A DNA stretch of 64,000 nucleotides from a bacterium (GTDB lineage Bacteria > Verrucomicrobiota > Verrucomicrobiia > Limisphaerales > J093): contig JAJXZJ010000032.1 of the NCBI GenBank assembly GCA_021780105.1, positions 1 through 64,000 on the forward strand. Reading direction: 5' to 3'. The notes below the pieces were generated by a model. It was not told the DNA's origin. It was given only the letters and a program-made list of their open reading frames with translations, and did not search any database. Shown in pieces: positions 52,938 through 61,944 of the stretch (within the stretch, counting starts at the first letter, position 1; each line of letters opens with the position of its first letter). Position numbers and translations under genes: made by a program.

Positions 52938-54152
52938 ATGGAAGCCGTACCCATTCCACGATTGCGGCTGCGCGTCACCGCGACCGCCGAAACCCTCATC
53001 CGCTCGGGGCATCCATGGCTGTTTGCCGACAGCATCCGCGAGGCCAACCGCGCCGGCGGACTCGGCGAGCTGGCGGTCATTTTTGATCGTCAGGACAGGT
53101 TTCTGGCCATCGGCTTGTTTGATCCCACGTCGCCCATCCGCGTCCGCGTGCTGCACACGGGCAAACCGGCGGCGATTGACGCAGCCTGGTGGCAGGAGCG
53201 GTTGAGGCAACCGCTGGTGCGGCGGGCGGAATGGTTTGACGCGCAAACCAACGGCTACCGCTGCGTAAATGGCGAAAGCGACGGCTGGCCCGGTTTCGTG
53301 CTCGACCGTTACGATCAGACGTTCGTGTTGAAGCTTTACACCGCCGCGTGGTTGCCGCGCCTGAACGAAGTCGTGGACTGCCTTCGGGCGGCGCTGCATC
53401 CGCGGCGGCTCGTGCTCCGTCTCAGCCGGAACATCCGGCCCCTCGCCAAAGAATATTGGCGCCGAGAGGACGGCCAGCCTCTGCTCGGTGAAACACCGGA
53501 CGGCCCGGTGACGTTTCTCGAGTCCGGCCTGCGCTTCGAGGCCGACGTGCTGCGCGGACAGAAAACGGGCTTCTTCCTCGATCAGCGCGAGAACCGCCGG
53601 CAGGTCGAGTCGCTGGCGCGCGGCCGGAACGTGCTAAACGCTTTCAGCTATTCCGGTGGATTTTCGCTCTACGCGGCGCGCGGCGGGGCCAGATCCGTCA
53701 CCGATCTCGATCTCAGCGAGCACGCCCTCGCCGGCGCGCGGCGCAATTCCGTGTTGAATCAGGCTGTTCCCGGCGTGGTGGCGTGTCGTCAAGAATGGAT
53801 CCGGACGGACGCCACGGAATGGCTGGCGGCAAAGCCCACGCGGAAGTTTGATTTGATCGTGCTCGATCCTCCCTCACTTGCCAAACGTGAGGCCGAGCGC
53901 GCCCGTGCCATCGGCGCCTACCGGCGGCTCAACGCCGACGCGCTCCACTGGCTCGCCCCGGGCGGCGTGCTGGTGGCGGCGTCCTGTTCCGCCCATGTCT
54001 CGACGGAGGAATTCCTCGGCGCCGTGCGTCAGGCGGCGCGCGCCAGCGGACGGGGATTCACCGAATGCCAGACGACCGGGCATGCCCCGGATCACCCGGC
54101 CACGTTCCCGGAGGCCCGGTATTTGAAGGCCATCTATCTCCGGTTCCGATGA
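52938..54152 (+). CDS. class I SAM-dependent rRNA methyltransferase (RlmI-like)
   Basis: 404 residues. An N-terminal PUA domain (about 8-85, [12 protein letters not shown]), a DQRENR block, the SAM-binding [18 protein letters not shown] and the catalytic LDPPSLAK give the RlmI/RlmK 5-methylcytosine methyltransferase layout. It probably modifies 23S rRNA. A TTGACA box (52917-52922) lies 16 bp before the start. Monocistronic by context. Confidence 0.9.
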   Translation: MEAVPIPRLRLRVTATAETLIRSGHPWLFADSIREANRAGGLGELAVIFDRQDRFLAIGLFDPTSPIRVRVLHTGKPAAIDAAWWQERLRQPLVRRAEWFDAQTNGYRCVNGESDGWPGFVLDRYDQTFVLKLYTAAWLPRLNEVVDCLRAALHPRRLVLRLSRNIRPLAKEYWRREDGQPLLGETPDGPVTFLESGLRFEADVLRGQKTGFFLDQRENRRQVESLARGRNVLNAFSYSGGFSLYAARGGARSVTDLDLSEHALAGARRNSVLNQAVPGVVACRQEWIRTDATEWLAAKPTRKFDLIVLDPPSLAKREAERARAIGAYRRLNADALHWLAPGGVLVAASCSAHVSTEEFLGAVRQAARASGRGFTECQTTGHAPDHPATFPEARYLKAIYLRFR

Positions 54153-54316
54153 ACGCGCGATTTGTCCATTTGGTGTCGGTTTCCTGATCGTCGCGCCCGC
54201 GGCGGCGGGTCGGCAGAGCGCCGTCAATCTGCCAGCACCGGCGAAGAACGCGACGTCTGCCAACCTCCGCTCCGCCGAGGTGCAGGGCCGACGGGTAGGG
54301 GTTGCGGACCCGCCGG

Positions 54317-55540
54317 CTAAACCGCCTGTCCCGCGGCATGACCGCTGGCCCAGGCCCACTGGAAGTTGTAGCCGCCGAGCCAGCCGGTCACGTCCACCAC
54401 CTCCCCGACAAAGAACAGGCCGGGCACGTTCCGGCATTCGAGCGTCTTCGAGGACAGCTCGCGGGTGTCCACCCCGCCGACGGTCACCTCGGCCTTTGGA
54501 TACCCTTCGTCGCCGGCTGGCGTGATCTCCCAGGCATGCAGGTTCCGCGACAGGCTCTCAAGCTCGGCTCGGGTGAGCTGCGCAACGGGTTTGACCGGCG
54601 CGTGCCGCGCGCACCACGCCTGCACAAGGCGTTCCGGCAGGACCTGGCGAAGGGCCGCTTTCACGTCGCGTCCGCCGGATCGGTTCGCGGCCAGCAAATC
54701 GGCCGCGGAATGGTCGGGCAGCAGGTTGAGGCGCACCGTCTCGCCCGCGCACCAGTGGTTGGAAATCTGGAGAATCGCCGGCCCGCTCAGGCCGCGGTGC
54801 GTGAAGAGCACCGCCTCGCGAAATGAAGGCACGCCCGGCCGGAGGCTGGTCACGCAGTCCAACGCGATGCCGCTGAGCGCGCCAAACTGTTCGCGATCCG
54901 CCGGGGACCACGTGAACGGCACCAGGCCGGGACGCACGGGAACGAGCTTCACGCCAAACTGCCGGGCCAGCTCGTAGCCGAACGGCGTCGCTCCGAGCTG
55001 GGGATAGGAAAGCCCGCCCGTGGCGACGACGAGCGAGCGGGCGGTGAACGTGCCGGCCGTGGTGGCAAGTTCATACTGGCTGGAAGCCGGGTTCGCGCTG
55101 TCCGCAATGCGTTGCACCCGCCACGACGGTCCCTCCTCTTGCCGCAACACCCGGCAGTTCAACCGCACTGTCACGCCCGCGTTGGCGCACTCGTCTTCGA
55201 GCAATTGGAGAATCTGCTTCGAGCTGTGGTCGCAGAAGAGCTGCCGGTGTTTCCGCTCATGCCACGCGACGCCGTGCCGCTCGACCAGCGCGAGGACATC
55301 GTGCGGCGTGCAGCGCGCGAGGGCGGACTTCTGGAAGTGAGGGCTGCCGCTGGTGACGTAGTTCGCGGCCGTGGCGTCGAGGTTGGTGAAGTTGCAGCGC
55401 CCGCCGCCCGAGATGAGGATCTTGTTTCCAAGCCGGGCCTGATGTTCGAGCAAGAGCACACGCCGTCCGCGCGAGCCGGCGACGCGGGCACAGAAAAGCC
55501 CGGCGACGCCTCCGCCGATGATGATGACATCGTAGTTCAA
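54317..55540 (-). CDS. NAD(P)/FAD-dependent oxidoreductase, HI0933/BaiN type
   Basis: 407 residues. FAD-binding IIIGGGVAGLFCARVAG (5-21), the family signature ISGGGRCNFTN (about 43-53), and the C-terminal GLFFVGEVVDVTGWLGGYN. Family members are flavoproteins of mostly unknown reaction. Cytoplasmic. No partner is seen next to it; the gene faces the rRNA methyltransferase gene across a 164-bp gap without a recognisable gene. Confidence 0.9.
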   Translation of the reverse strand: MNYDVIIIGGGVAGLFCARVAGSRGRRVLLLEHQARLGNKILISGGGRCNFTNLDATAANYVTSGSPHFQKSALARCTPHDVLALVERHGVAWHERKHRQLFCDHSSKQILQLLEDECANAGVTVRLNCRVLRQEEGPSWRVQRIADSANPASSQYELATTAGTFTARSLVVATGGLSYPQLGATPFGYELARQFGVKLVPVRPGLVPFTWSPADREQFGALSGIALDCVTSLRPGVPSFREAVLFTHRGLSGPAILQISNHWCAGETVRLNLLPDHSAADLLAANRSGGRDVKAALRQVLPERLVQAWCARHAPVKPVAQLTRAELESLSRNLHAWEITPAGDEGYPKAEVTVGGVDTRELSSKTLECRNVPGLFFVGEVVDVTGWLGGYNFQWAWASGHAAGQAV

Positions 55541-55745
55541 CCAGCGCTACGCTTCCGCAAACGCCTCATAAAGGCCAGCCGCGAATCGGCGGATCTGGCC
55601 GCACCTGGTTTGGAAAACTGACTCCAAAAGCCGCAACGGAGTTGACCGGGTTCAACTTTCCGGTCCACATGGGGTGCTACTTTTGGGACTGAGCTTCCCC
55701 CGAAGATGTGGCCAGAGGCGGAGAACCTGAGAAAGGAAAACCACC

Positions 55746-55852
55746 CTGTCCACGAATCCGAAACCAAAACGAACGGTCCACGACTTGGAGTTCAAGAAAC
55801 AAGCCGTGCAGTTGGTGATTGCCAGCGGCCGAAGGTTCGAACGCGTCGGCAT
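55746..55852 (+). pseudogene. IS3-family transposase OrfA remnant
   Basis: Reading from a CTG at 55746, the frame encodes KPKRTVHDLEFKKQAVQLVI then ASGRRFERVG, the start of an IS3-type OrfA helix-turn-helix. Homology then stops and the frame runs into unrelated sequence, so only about 35 codons remain. No OrfB is present and no clear terminal inverted repeat is seen. Confidence 0.65.
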
Positions 55853-56384
55853 GCATCTGGATTCCTGTCCCAATCCCCACGAACGCCGCCACGTTTTCGT
55901 TCGATTTCACCTTTAATGGCGACCCGGCGGATGATCTGGTTTCCACCGGCATCGCCGGCACAAACGTCTTTGCGCTGGAGGCGCGGTTCATGTCCACCAA
56001 CACGCTGCTGAACAGCGGGCCGATTGATGTCTCGCCTTGGACCGGACAGACGGTGGAGTTGTTTTTCGGACTGCCGGGCGGAACGTCCGCGAATGCCAGC
56101 GTGAACCTGGGCGGAATGCGGTTCGACCGCGTCGAGGCAGCGTGCAAACCGCCGGTAAATCCGTGGTCATCACCCGGCCGTTCTCGGCCAGCGATCACCT
56201 CCTCGCAGCGAGTGACAATTTGGCGGCGATGAATTCGTGGGTGACCGTGACGGACACGCCAGTGATCGAAAAACGCCAGAACACGGTTGCAAATGATGTT
56301 TCACCGGGCGACCGCTTTTATCGGTTGAAAACCCCAAGCCGGCACTTTTTGCGCGTGACAGCGCGGCGACTGTCCGCATACTAG
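55853..56384 (+). pseudogene. 3' remnant of an exported-protein gene, frameshifted
   Basis: One frame reads FSFDFTFNGDPADDLVSTGI and FFGLPGGTSANASVNLGG up to about 56150. Another frame then continues with SWVTVTDTPVIEKRQNTVAN and GDRFYRLKTP, the C-terminal module seen on other exported proteins here. The start is missing (the gene is fused to the IS remnant), and a frameshift lies near 56150. It is the tail of a dead exported protein. Confidence 0.6.
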
Positions 56385-56398
56385 ACTCAGTTGTTCGC

Positions 56399-56473
56399 GA
56401 CCCTATGGTCTAGCGGTTAGGACACCACCCTTTCACGGTGGGAGCCCGGGTTCGAGTCCCGGTAGGGTCGCCA
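56399..56473 (+). tRNA. tRNA-Glu (anticodon TTC)
   Basis: Acceptor GACCCTA pairs with TAGGGTC (56463-56469), the discriminator is G and CCA is encoded at 56471-56473. The anticodon stem CCACC/GGTGG encloses the loop C-T-TTC-A-C with TTC at 56432-56434. The T arm contains GTTCGAGTC. Complete cloverleaf. Confidence 0.97.
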
Positions 56474-56580
56474 TTTTGTTTCACCTTGTGAAGCGGAACA
56501 CCGGGTTCCGGTGATGGTATTTCCCTTTGACTCACCCAACGGCTCGGTTATCCTTCCGGTTCAATTTTGGGAATGATGTT

Positions 56581-57834
56581 ATGGCCAAGCTGACGATCAA
56601 CGACGTGAATTTGCACGGCAAGCGCGTGTTTGTGCGGGTGGATTACAACGTTCCGATGGAGGAGAAGGACGGCCGGATGGTCATCAACGACGCCACCCGT
56701 ATCAAGGAGACGCTGCCGACGCTGAATGAACTGATCCGCCAGGGTGCGCGCCTGGTTCTCGCCGCGCACCTCGGCCGGCCGAAGGGCAAGCGCGAGGCGT
56801 CCATGTCACTGGCGCCCGTTGCCACCAAACTAACCGAGATGCTTGGCAAGCCCGTTGCCTTCGTGGACGACTGCATCGGCATCAAGGTCGAGGCGGCGAC
56901 CAGCGCGCTTAAGGATGGCGAACTGCTGTTGCTCGAAAACGTTCGTTATTACAACGAGGAAGAGGCCAACGATCCGGCGTTTGCCGCGAAACTGGCCCAG
57001 GTGGCCGAGGCCTATGTGAATGACGCGTTTGGCGCGGCCCACCGGGCGCACGCCTCGACGGAAGGCGTGGCGCGGGTGGTGGCCAAGCGCGGAGGCATTT
57101 GCGCGGCCGGCCTGCTGATGGAAAAGGAACTCAAGTTCCTCGGCGAGGAATTGGATAATCCCGCCCGCCCTTTCGTGGTGATTCTCGGCGGCGCGAAAGT
57201 GTCCGACAAGATCAGCGTGATTGACCGCTTGTTGGAGAAGGCCGACACCATCTTGATTGGCGGCGCAATGGCCTACACCTTCCGGCTCGCGGAAGGACAC
57301 CAGACCGGCAAATCGCTGGTCGAAGCCGACAAGACGGACATTGCCAGGGCCGCCCTCGCCAAGGCTGCAGCCAAAAAGGTGCAGTTCCTCCTGCCGGTGG
57401 ACGACGTGGTCGCCACGCCGATCAAGACCGACAAGCTGGACAAGAAGGGCAAACCGGTCATCGAATGGCAGAACCCCGCGCCCAACGCCAGCCTCGACTG
57501 TCCGGCCACGGCGGCCGGCCTCGACATCGGCCCCGCCACCGTGAAGGCTTATGCCGACGTCATCGCCGGCGCCAGAACCATTCTTTGGAACGGCCCGATG
57601 GGTTTGTTCGAAAACAAGCTGTTTGCCGCCGGCACCAACGCCGTCGCCCAAGCCGTGGCGCAGGCCACGCAGTGCGGCGCCAAGAGCATCATCGGCGGTG
57701 GCGACAGCGTCAAAGCGCTGAACAAGGCGGGCCTGGGCAGCAAGGTGACCTTTATGAGCACCGGTGGCGGCGCGAGCCTTGAGTTCCTGGAAGGCAAGGT
57801 GCTGCCCGGGGTTGCGGCGCTGGCTGACAAATAA
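56581..57834 (+). CDS. pgk: phosphoglycerate kinase
   Basis: 417 residues from the ATG at 56581 (MAKLTINDVNLHGKRVFVRV). An in-frame start at 56527 adds non-homologous residues. VDYNVPMEEK, HLGRPKG, the GGAKVSDKI nucleotide-binding block and C-terminal GGGDS are all present. It makes ATP from 1,3-bisphosphoglycerate in glycolysis. First gene of a pgk-tpiA-secG operon; the gap to tpiA is 49 bp. Confidence 0.97.
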   Translation: MAKLTINDVNLHGKRVFVRVDYNVPMEEKDGRMVINDATRIKETLPTLNELIRQGARLVLAAHLGRPKGKREASMSLAPVATKLTEMLGKPVAFVDDCIGIKVEAATSALKDGELLLLENVRYYNEEEANDPAFAAKLAQVAEAYVNDAFGAAHRAHASTEGVARVVAKRGGICAAGLLMEKELKFLGEELDNPARPFVVILGGAKVSDKISVIDRLLEKADTILIGGAMAYTFRLAEGHQTGKSLVEADKTDIARAALAKAAAKKVQFLLPVDDVVATPIKTDKLDKKGKPVIEWQNPAPNASLDCPATAAGLDIGPATVKAYADVIAGARTILWNGPMGLFENKLFAAGTNAVAQAVAQATQCGAKSIIGGGDSVKALNKAGLGSKVTFMSTGGGASLEFLEGKVLPGVAALADK

Positions 57835-57883
57835 GCGGCCGCTGGCTGCGTGGATTTCAATGCAAGAAGAGTCACCGATTCAC

Positions 57884-58648
57884 ATGAACAAAGACCGCAA
57901 GCTGATCATCGCTGGCAATTGGAAGATGAACAAAACCGTCGCCGAGGCGCTCGACCTCGTGAACGGTCTGAAACGGGAACTGGCCCCGATCAAAGAGGTG
58001 GACCTCGTCGTCTGCCCGCCGTTCACCGCGTTGAGCGAGGTGTCCAAGGTCATCCTCGACTCCAACCTGCGCCTGGGGGCGCAGAACATGAGCGAGCACA
58101 ATTTCGGCGCGTTCACGGGCGAAATCGCTGCGGCGATGCTGAAGGAGTTTTCCGTCCGCTTCGTCATTCTGGGCCACTCCGAACGGCGCCAGTATCAAAA
58201 GGAGTCGGATGAGCTGATCGCCCGGAAGGCGCTCGCGGCCCACGCGGCGGCGCTCAAACCCATCGTCTGCATCGGGGAGACGCTCGCTGAACGCGAATCC
58301 GGGCGGACCGAAAAGGTCCTGGAAACCCAGGTGCGCGGCAGTCTCGCCGGCCTCAGCACGGCCCAGATGGAGGAAACCATCCTGGCTTACGAACCGGTCT
58401 GGGCCATCGGCACGGGCAAGACCGCCACGACCGAGCAGGCCCAGTCCGCGCACGCGTTCATCCGCAAGGTGCTCGCGACGATTTTCAACGAAACCGTGGC
58501 CAAACGCGTTCGCATCCAATACGGCGGCAGCGTCAAGGCCGCCAATGCCCGCGAACTGATGAGCCAGCCGGATGTGGATGGCGCGCTCGTCGGCGGCGCG
58601 TCGTTGGAACTCCGGAGCTTCTCGGACATCGTCAAAAACTCCATCTAG
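57884..58648 (+). CDS. tpiA: triosephosphate isomerase
   Basis: 254 residues from the ATG at 57884; an ATG at 57860 is possible and adds eight residues. Active-site blocks are GNWKMN (Lys), GHSERR (His) and AYEPVWAIGTG (Glu), plus the C-terminal phosphate loop IQYGGSVK. It interconverts DHAP and glyceraldehyde-3-phosphate. Followed 18 bp later by secG. Confidence 0.97.
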   Translation: MNKDRKLIIAGNWKMNKTVAEALDLVNGLKRELAPIKEVDLVVCPPFTALSEVSKVILDSNLRLGAQNMSEHNFGAFTGEIAAAMLKEFSVRFVILGHSERRQYQKESDELIARKALAAHAAALKPIVCIGETLAERESGRTEKVLETQVRGSLAGLSTAQMEETILAYEPVWAIGTGKTATTEQAQSAHAFIRKVLATIFNETVAKRVRIQYGGSVKAANARELMSQPDVDGALVGGASLELRSFSDIVKNSI

Positions 58649-58666
58649 CCCGACCGCAAGGATTTT

Positions 58667-59113
58667 ATGGCTCTGATTATTGGTTTGCTCACGTTGGTGC
58701 TGACGTTGACCAGCCTCGTGTTGATTCTCCTGGTCCTCATTCAATTGCCGAAAAAGGAGGCCGGGGCCGGCCTTGCCTTTGGCGGCGCGGCCTCCGATGC
58801 GCTGTTCGGCGCCGGTTCGGGCACCGTGCTCAGCCGCGCGACAAAATATGGCGCCGGGTTGTTTCTGGGGCTGTCGCTGTTGCTGGCGATCTTGATGAAC
58901 CACCAGGCCAAATCCGGCGCCCGCGGCATCGAGCGCGAATTGCAGAAGCGTGCTGCTGCGGCGGCGGCCGCCGCCGCGAGCGCGCCGGCAGCGCCGAATC
59001 TGACAAATTTGAGTGACGCCCTGACCAAAGCGGCGGCGGCCACGACCACCAACGCCCGGATGATTGCGGTGACCAACGCGCCTGCGGGCGCCCCGGCCAA
59101 GCCCGGCAAGTAA
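58667..59113 (+). CDS. secG: preprotein translocase subunit SecG
   Basis: 148 residues. Two membrane helices (about 2-25 and 59-80) flank a Gly/Ala-rich loop (GAGLAFGGAASDALFGAGS) as in SecG. The tail is long and Ala-rich with a charged part (about 80-148), longer than in most SecG proteins. It joins SecYE to help translocation. The pgk-tpiA-secG order is widespread in bacteria. Confidence 0.93.
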   Translation: MALIIGLLTLVLTLTSLVLILLVLIQLPKKEAGAGLAFGGAASDALFGAGSGTVLSRATKYGAGLFLGLSLLLAILMNHQAKSGARGIERELQKRAAAAAAAAASAPAAPNLTNLSDALTKAAAATTTNARMIAVTNAPAGAPAKPGK

Positions 59114-59137
59114 GCGGTCACAACGAAGCTGTCCTCG

Positions 59138-59167
59138 CAGCCCCGGCCCGCGCCGGGGCTGTTTTTT
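59138..59167 (+). terminator. Rho-independent terminator after secG
   Basis: CAGCCCCGGC (59138-59147) and GCCGGGGCTG (59152-59161) pair over 10 bp around CCGC, then six Ts (59162-59167). Ends the pgk-tpiA-secG transcript 25 bp after the stop. Confidence 0.92.
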
Positions 59168-59396
59168 GCCCGGAGATCGGAATCGGGGGCTTCTGTCCGG
59201 TGGTGGTTTTGGGCGGACGATTCGCAGCAGAAGCAGCCGTCGTCGCAACATGCCACCGGCCGTCGGGCAAAGACGAACGAGCACCACCGCCGGCAACCCG
59301 AGTCAGGCAGCCGGCTGTGCCGCTCCGCCAGATTGGAACACGATCTGCTTTCTGTTTGGCGGGCGCGGCGCAAAATGTTAAACCGGAGTGTCGCCT

Positions 59397-60584
59397 ATGG
59401 ACAACGAGCAGACAGGAACGGCAACGGGCGCGCGGGTTTGGCGTGACCTGATCGGCGTTCCCGGTGAAGTCGTGACGCCGGGTACGGCGCTCGACCGGTT
59501 GCTGGCCTGGTGCGCGGAGCAGGAGGCCAGCGATTTGCACGGGCAGGCCGGCAAGCCGTTGACAATCCGGGTTCACGGCCGGTTGCTTCGCGTGCCTGCC
59601 GACGTATGTGTCGCGCCGCGCGACGAACATGTGTTCCAATTCTTCCGGGAGTGTTTTTCGCCTTCGGTTTGCGCCCGCATCGAGCAGCAGCACGAGCTGG
59701 ACTTGAGTTTCTACCACCGCGACCTGCGTTACCGGGCGAACTTCAGCAAGCAACTGGGCCGGCAGTCGTTCTCGTTTCGCGTGGTGCCGCAGCAGCGGAT
59801 GACATTACGCGATCTTCAGTTGCCGGAGTCGCTGCTGGGCATCCTCGACGAACTGCGTGGACTGGTGCTCGTGACGGGGCCGACGGGGCAGGGGAAAAGC
59901 ACCACCGTCCGGGCGTTGCTGCAGGAAATCAACGAAACCCGCGCGGTGCGCGTCGTCACCATCGAGGACCCGGTCGAATACGTCTTCCGCGACGAGCGGT
60001 CGCAGTTCGAACAACGCGAGGTGGACATTGACACCGCGTCGTTTGCCGATGGCATCCGCAACGCGATGCGCCAGGACCCGAACGTGATTTTCGTGGGGGA
60101 AATCCGCGACCGCGAAAGTATTTTCGCCGCGATGCAGGCGGCGGAAACCGGCCACCTGGTGTTGACCACGCTGCACGCGGACTCGGTGGCGCAGGCCATC
60201 GGCCGCATCCGGGAATACTACCCCAGCACGGAACAGGCGAACATCAGCAGCCTGCTGGCGCGGAACACCCGCGCGATTCTCACCCAGCGCCTGCTGCCGA
60301 ATGTGCAAGGCACGCGCACGCCGTGTCTGGAAATCCTGCGGCGAAACCGCGGCGTCGAGGACGCCATCCGGTCGAACAACCTGGAGTTGCTCACCGGCAT
60401 TGTCGAAACCGCCGTGAACGAAGGCATGCACACCTTTGACCAATACCTCACCGAACTGCTCGCCTCGGGCGTCATCAGCCGTGAAACCGCCATGCACCAC
60501 GCCATCAATCGCCACCGGCTGGAGATGGCGCTCCGCGGCGTGATCACGATCGAGCCGATTCTCCGCCCGGACAAGGACCGCTGA
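59397..60584 (+). CDS. PilT/PilU-type pilus retraction ATPase
   Basis: 395 residues from the ATG at 59397, with GGAG 8 bp upstream; a GTG at 59388 is the alternative. Walker A GPTGQGKST (161-169), Asp box TIEDPVEYVF, Walker B VIFVGEIRD (about 230-238) and the His box LVLTTLHADS are all present. A DLHGQAGKP block near residue 45 matches PilT DLHL. It hydrolyses ATP at the inner membrane to retract a pilus, so it should serve the PilM/secretin machine at 31-38 kb. The next gene starts 3 bp on. Confidence 0.92.
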   Translation: MDNEQTGTATGARVWRDLIGVPGEVVTPGTALDRLLAWCAEQEASDLHGQAGKPLTIRVHGRLLRVPADVCVAPRDEHVFQFFRECFSPSVCARIEQQHELDLSFYHRDLRYRANFSKQLGRQSFSFRVVPQQRMTLRDLQLPESLLGILDELRGLVLVTGPTGQGKSTTVRALLQEINETRAVRVVTIEDPVEYVFRDERSQFEQREVDIDTASFADGIRNAMRQDPNVIFVGEIRDRESIFAAMQAAETGHLVLTTLHADSVAQAIGRIREYYPSTEQANISSLLARNTRAILTQRLLPNVQGTRTPCLEILRRNRGVEDAIRSNNLELLTGIVETAVNEGMHTFDQYLTELLASGVISRETAMHHAINRHRLEMALRGVITIEPILRPDKDR

Positions 60585-60587
60585 CCC

Positions 60588-61262
60588 ATGGTTGCCCTTT
60601 TTCGTCTCCTGTTCACCGCCGGGTTGATTTACGGCATTTACGAAGCGTCGCAAAACGCCGATCGCGCCCCGGAGACGGGCGATCTCGCCAACGCCTTCTG
60701 GGTGGCGTGGTGCGTGATCATGGGGCTTTTCGCCGCCATCGCCTGGGCACCGCTCATCGGCAGCAAGGTGGCCGAACCGCTCACCGGCGTGATGACCGAT
60801 GGCCATTACATCGAGCGGAAAAACTGGCTGATGCGCCTGGTGCGCTCGCTTGAGGGACGCCGCCGCCGGCGCCTGGTGCGGTGGCTGTGTTTCCTCGAAG
60901 GCGTCCGTCATCCGTGGCTGCCGGCCCAGTTCATCACCGGTTTGAACCATGCCCGGCCCGGCTCCTGGCTGGAGCGTGTGTTTGCCCGCGAGGTGTATCG
61001 CTTCAACAACATCAAGAACTGCCTGCAGGCTTACGAAGTGTTGCGCCGCCACGGCGTCAGTCCGCCCGCGCACGCCAACGCCGAGGTCAACGTGGTGCTG
61101 ATGTCCCTCGACCGCGCTGTGAAGCCGGCGTCGCCGCCAATGCCGGTGCCCGCCGCCGCCGAGCCTCCGTTGAAACGCAACCCGCGCATCAAACTGTTCA
61201 CGCCGCGGCCGGAGGCTGCCCCCGGCCGCCCAAAGAATGACGATCACACCGCCGGAGGCTGA
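60588..61262 (+). CDS. uncharacterised inner-membrane protein
   Basis: 224 residues. Two membrane helices (about 3-18 and 37-58), then a soluble part with a basic stretch (RRRRRLVRW) and a Pro-rich C-terminus. I do not recognise the family. It is between the PilT-like gene (3 bp) and the SNase-like gene (1 bp), so a link to the pilus is possible, but so is chance operon packing. Confidence 0.75.
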   Translation: MVALFRLLFTAGLIYGIYEASQNADRAPETGDLANAFWVAWCVIMGLFAAIAWAPLIGSKVAEPLTGVMTDGHYIERKNWLMRLVRSLEGRRRRRLVRWLCFLEGVRHPWLPAQFITGLNHARPGSWLERVFAREVYRFNNIKNCLQAYEVLRRHGVSPPAHANAEVNVVLMSLDRAVKPASPPMPVPAAAEPPLKRNPRIKLFTPRPEAAPGRPKNDDHTAGG

Positions 61263-61263
61263 C

Positions 61264-61935
61264 ATGTTCTGGTTTCTCCATCGCGCCTGTGTCGTCGTTT
61301 TCTGGTGTTTCTGGCTGGCGGCCGCGGTTTTTGTTTACGAGAAACGGGCCGCGTTGCAGCCGGCATTCGATTACGCCGAGTTGGTCTGGCAACACGACTT
61401 CCGCGCGGCTGGCGATCTGCCGCAACTCGACGGCAAGGTGACGGAGATTTTCGCCGGCGACAGCTTCCAGTTCGAGGACAAGAACGGTTACGCGTTCAAC
61501 TACGGCCTCGCTGGCGTGGCGGCACCCCGTGCGAACCGTGGCGCTCCTGCGGAACTGCAACGGCTCGCTGGTGACAGCCGGACGAACCTTTCCCAGCTTC
61601 TCGCCGGCCGGCCCGTGACCGTGAGCGTGACGCTGGCCAATCCGCAAACCCGCACCGGTCTGGGGCTGGTTCACCATGGCGACACCAATGTGAACGTCGC
61701 CATGCTGGCGGCCGGCCAGGGGCGGCTGAACCTCGAGCAGATACGCACCCTGCCGCTGCGTGACGAATTCGAAATGCTCCGCGCCGAGCGGTCCGCCCGG
61801 CGCCAGCGCCTCGGCATTTGGGGCGAAACGTCGCTCACCAACGACGCGGCCCACGGCGAAATGACCGTCAACCCAGTGTCAACGTGGTTTCGTCAGGTTG
61901 CGTCTTTGGCTGACTTCACACGCGTCGGCGATTAG
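61264..61935 (+). CDS. membrane-anchored SNase-like (nuclease-fold) protein
   Basis: 223 residues from the ATG at 61264, 1 bp after the previous stop; an ATG at 61237 overlapping that gene is possible. One helix (CVVVFWCFWLAAAVFVY) anchors it. GKVTEIFAGDSFQF, YGLAGVAAPRANRGAP and NVAMLAAGQGRLN follow the SNase beta-barrel pattern, but the usual catalytic Arg/Glu pair is not clear, so it may be inactive as a nuclease. Confidence 0.62.
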   Translation: MFWFLHRACVVVFWCFWLAAAVFVYEKRAALQPAFDYAELVWQHDFRAAGDLPQLDGKVTEIFAGDSFQFEDKNGYAFNYGLAGVAAPRANRGAPAELQRLAGDSRTNLSQLLAGRPVTVSVTLANPQTRTGLGLVHHGDTNVNVAMLAAGQGRLNLEQIRTLPLRDEFEMLRAERSARRQRLGIWGETSLTNDAAHGEMTVNPVSTWFRQVASLADFTRVGD

Positions 61936-61944
61936 AACTGCGGC

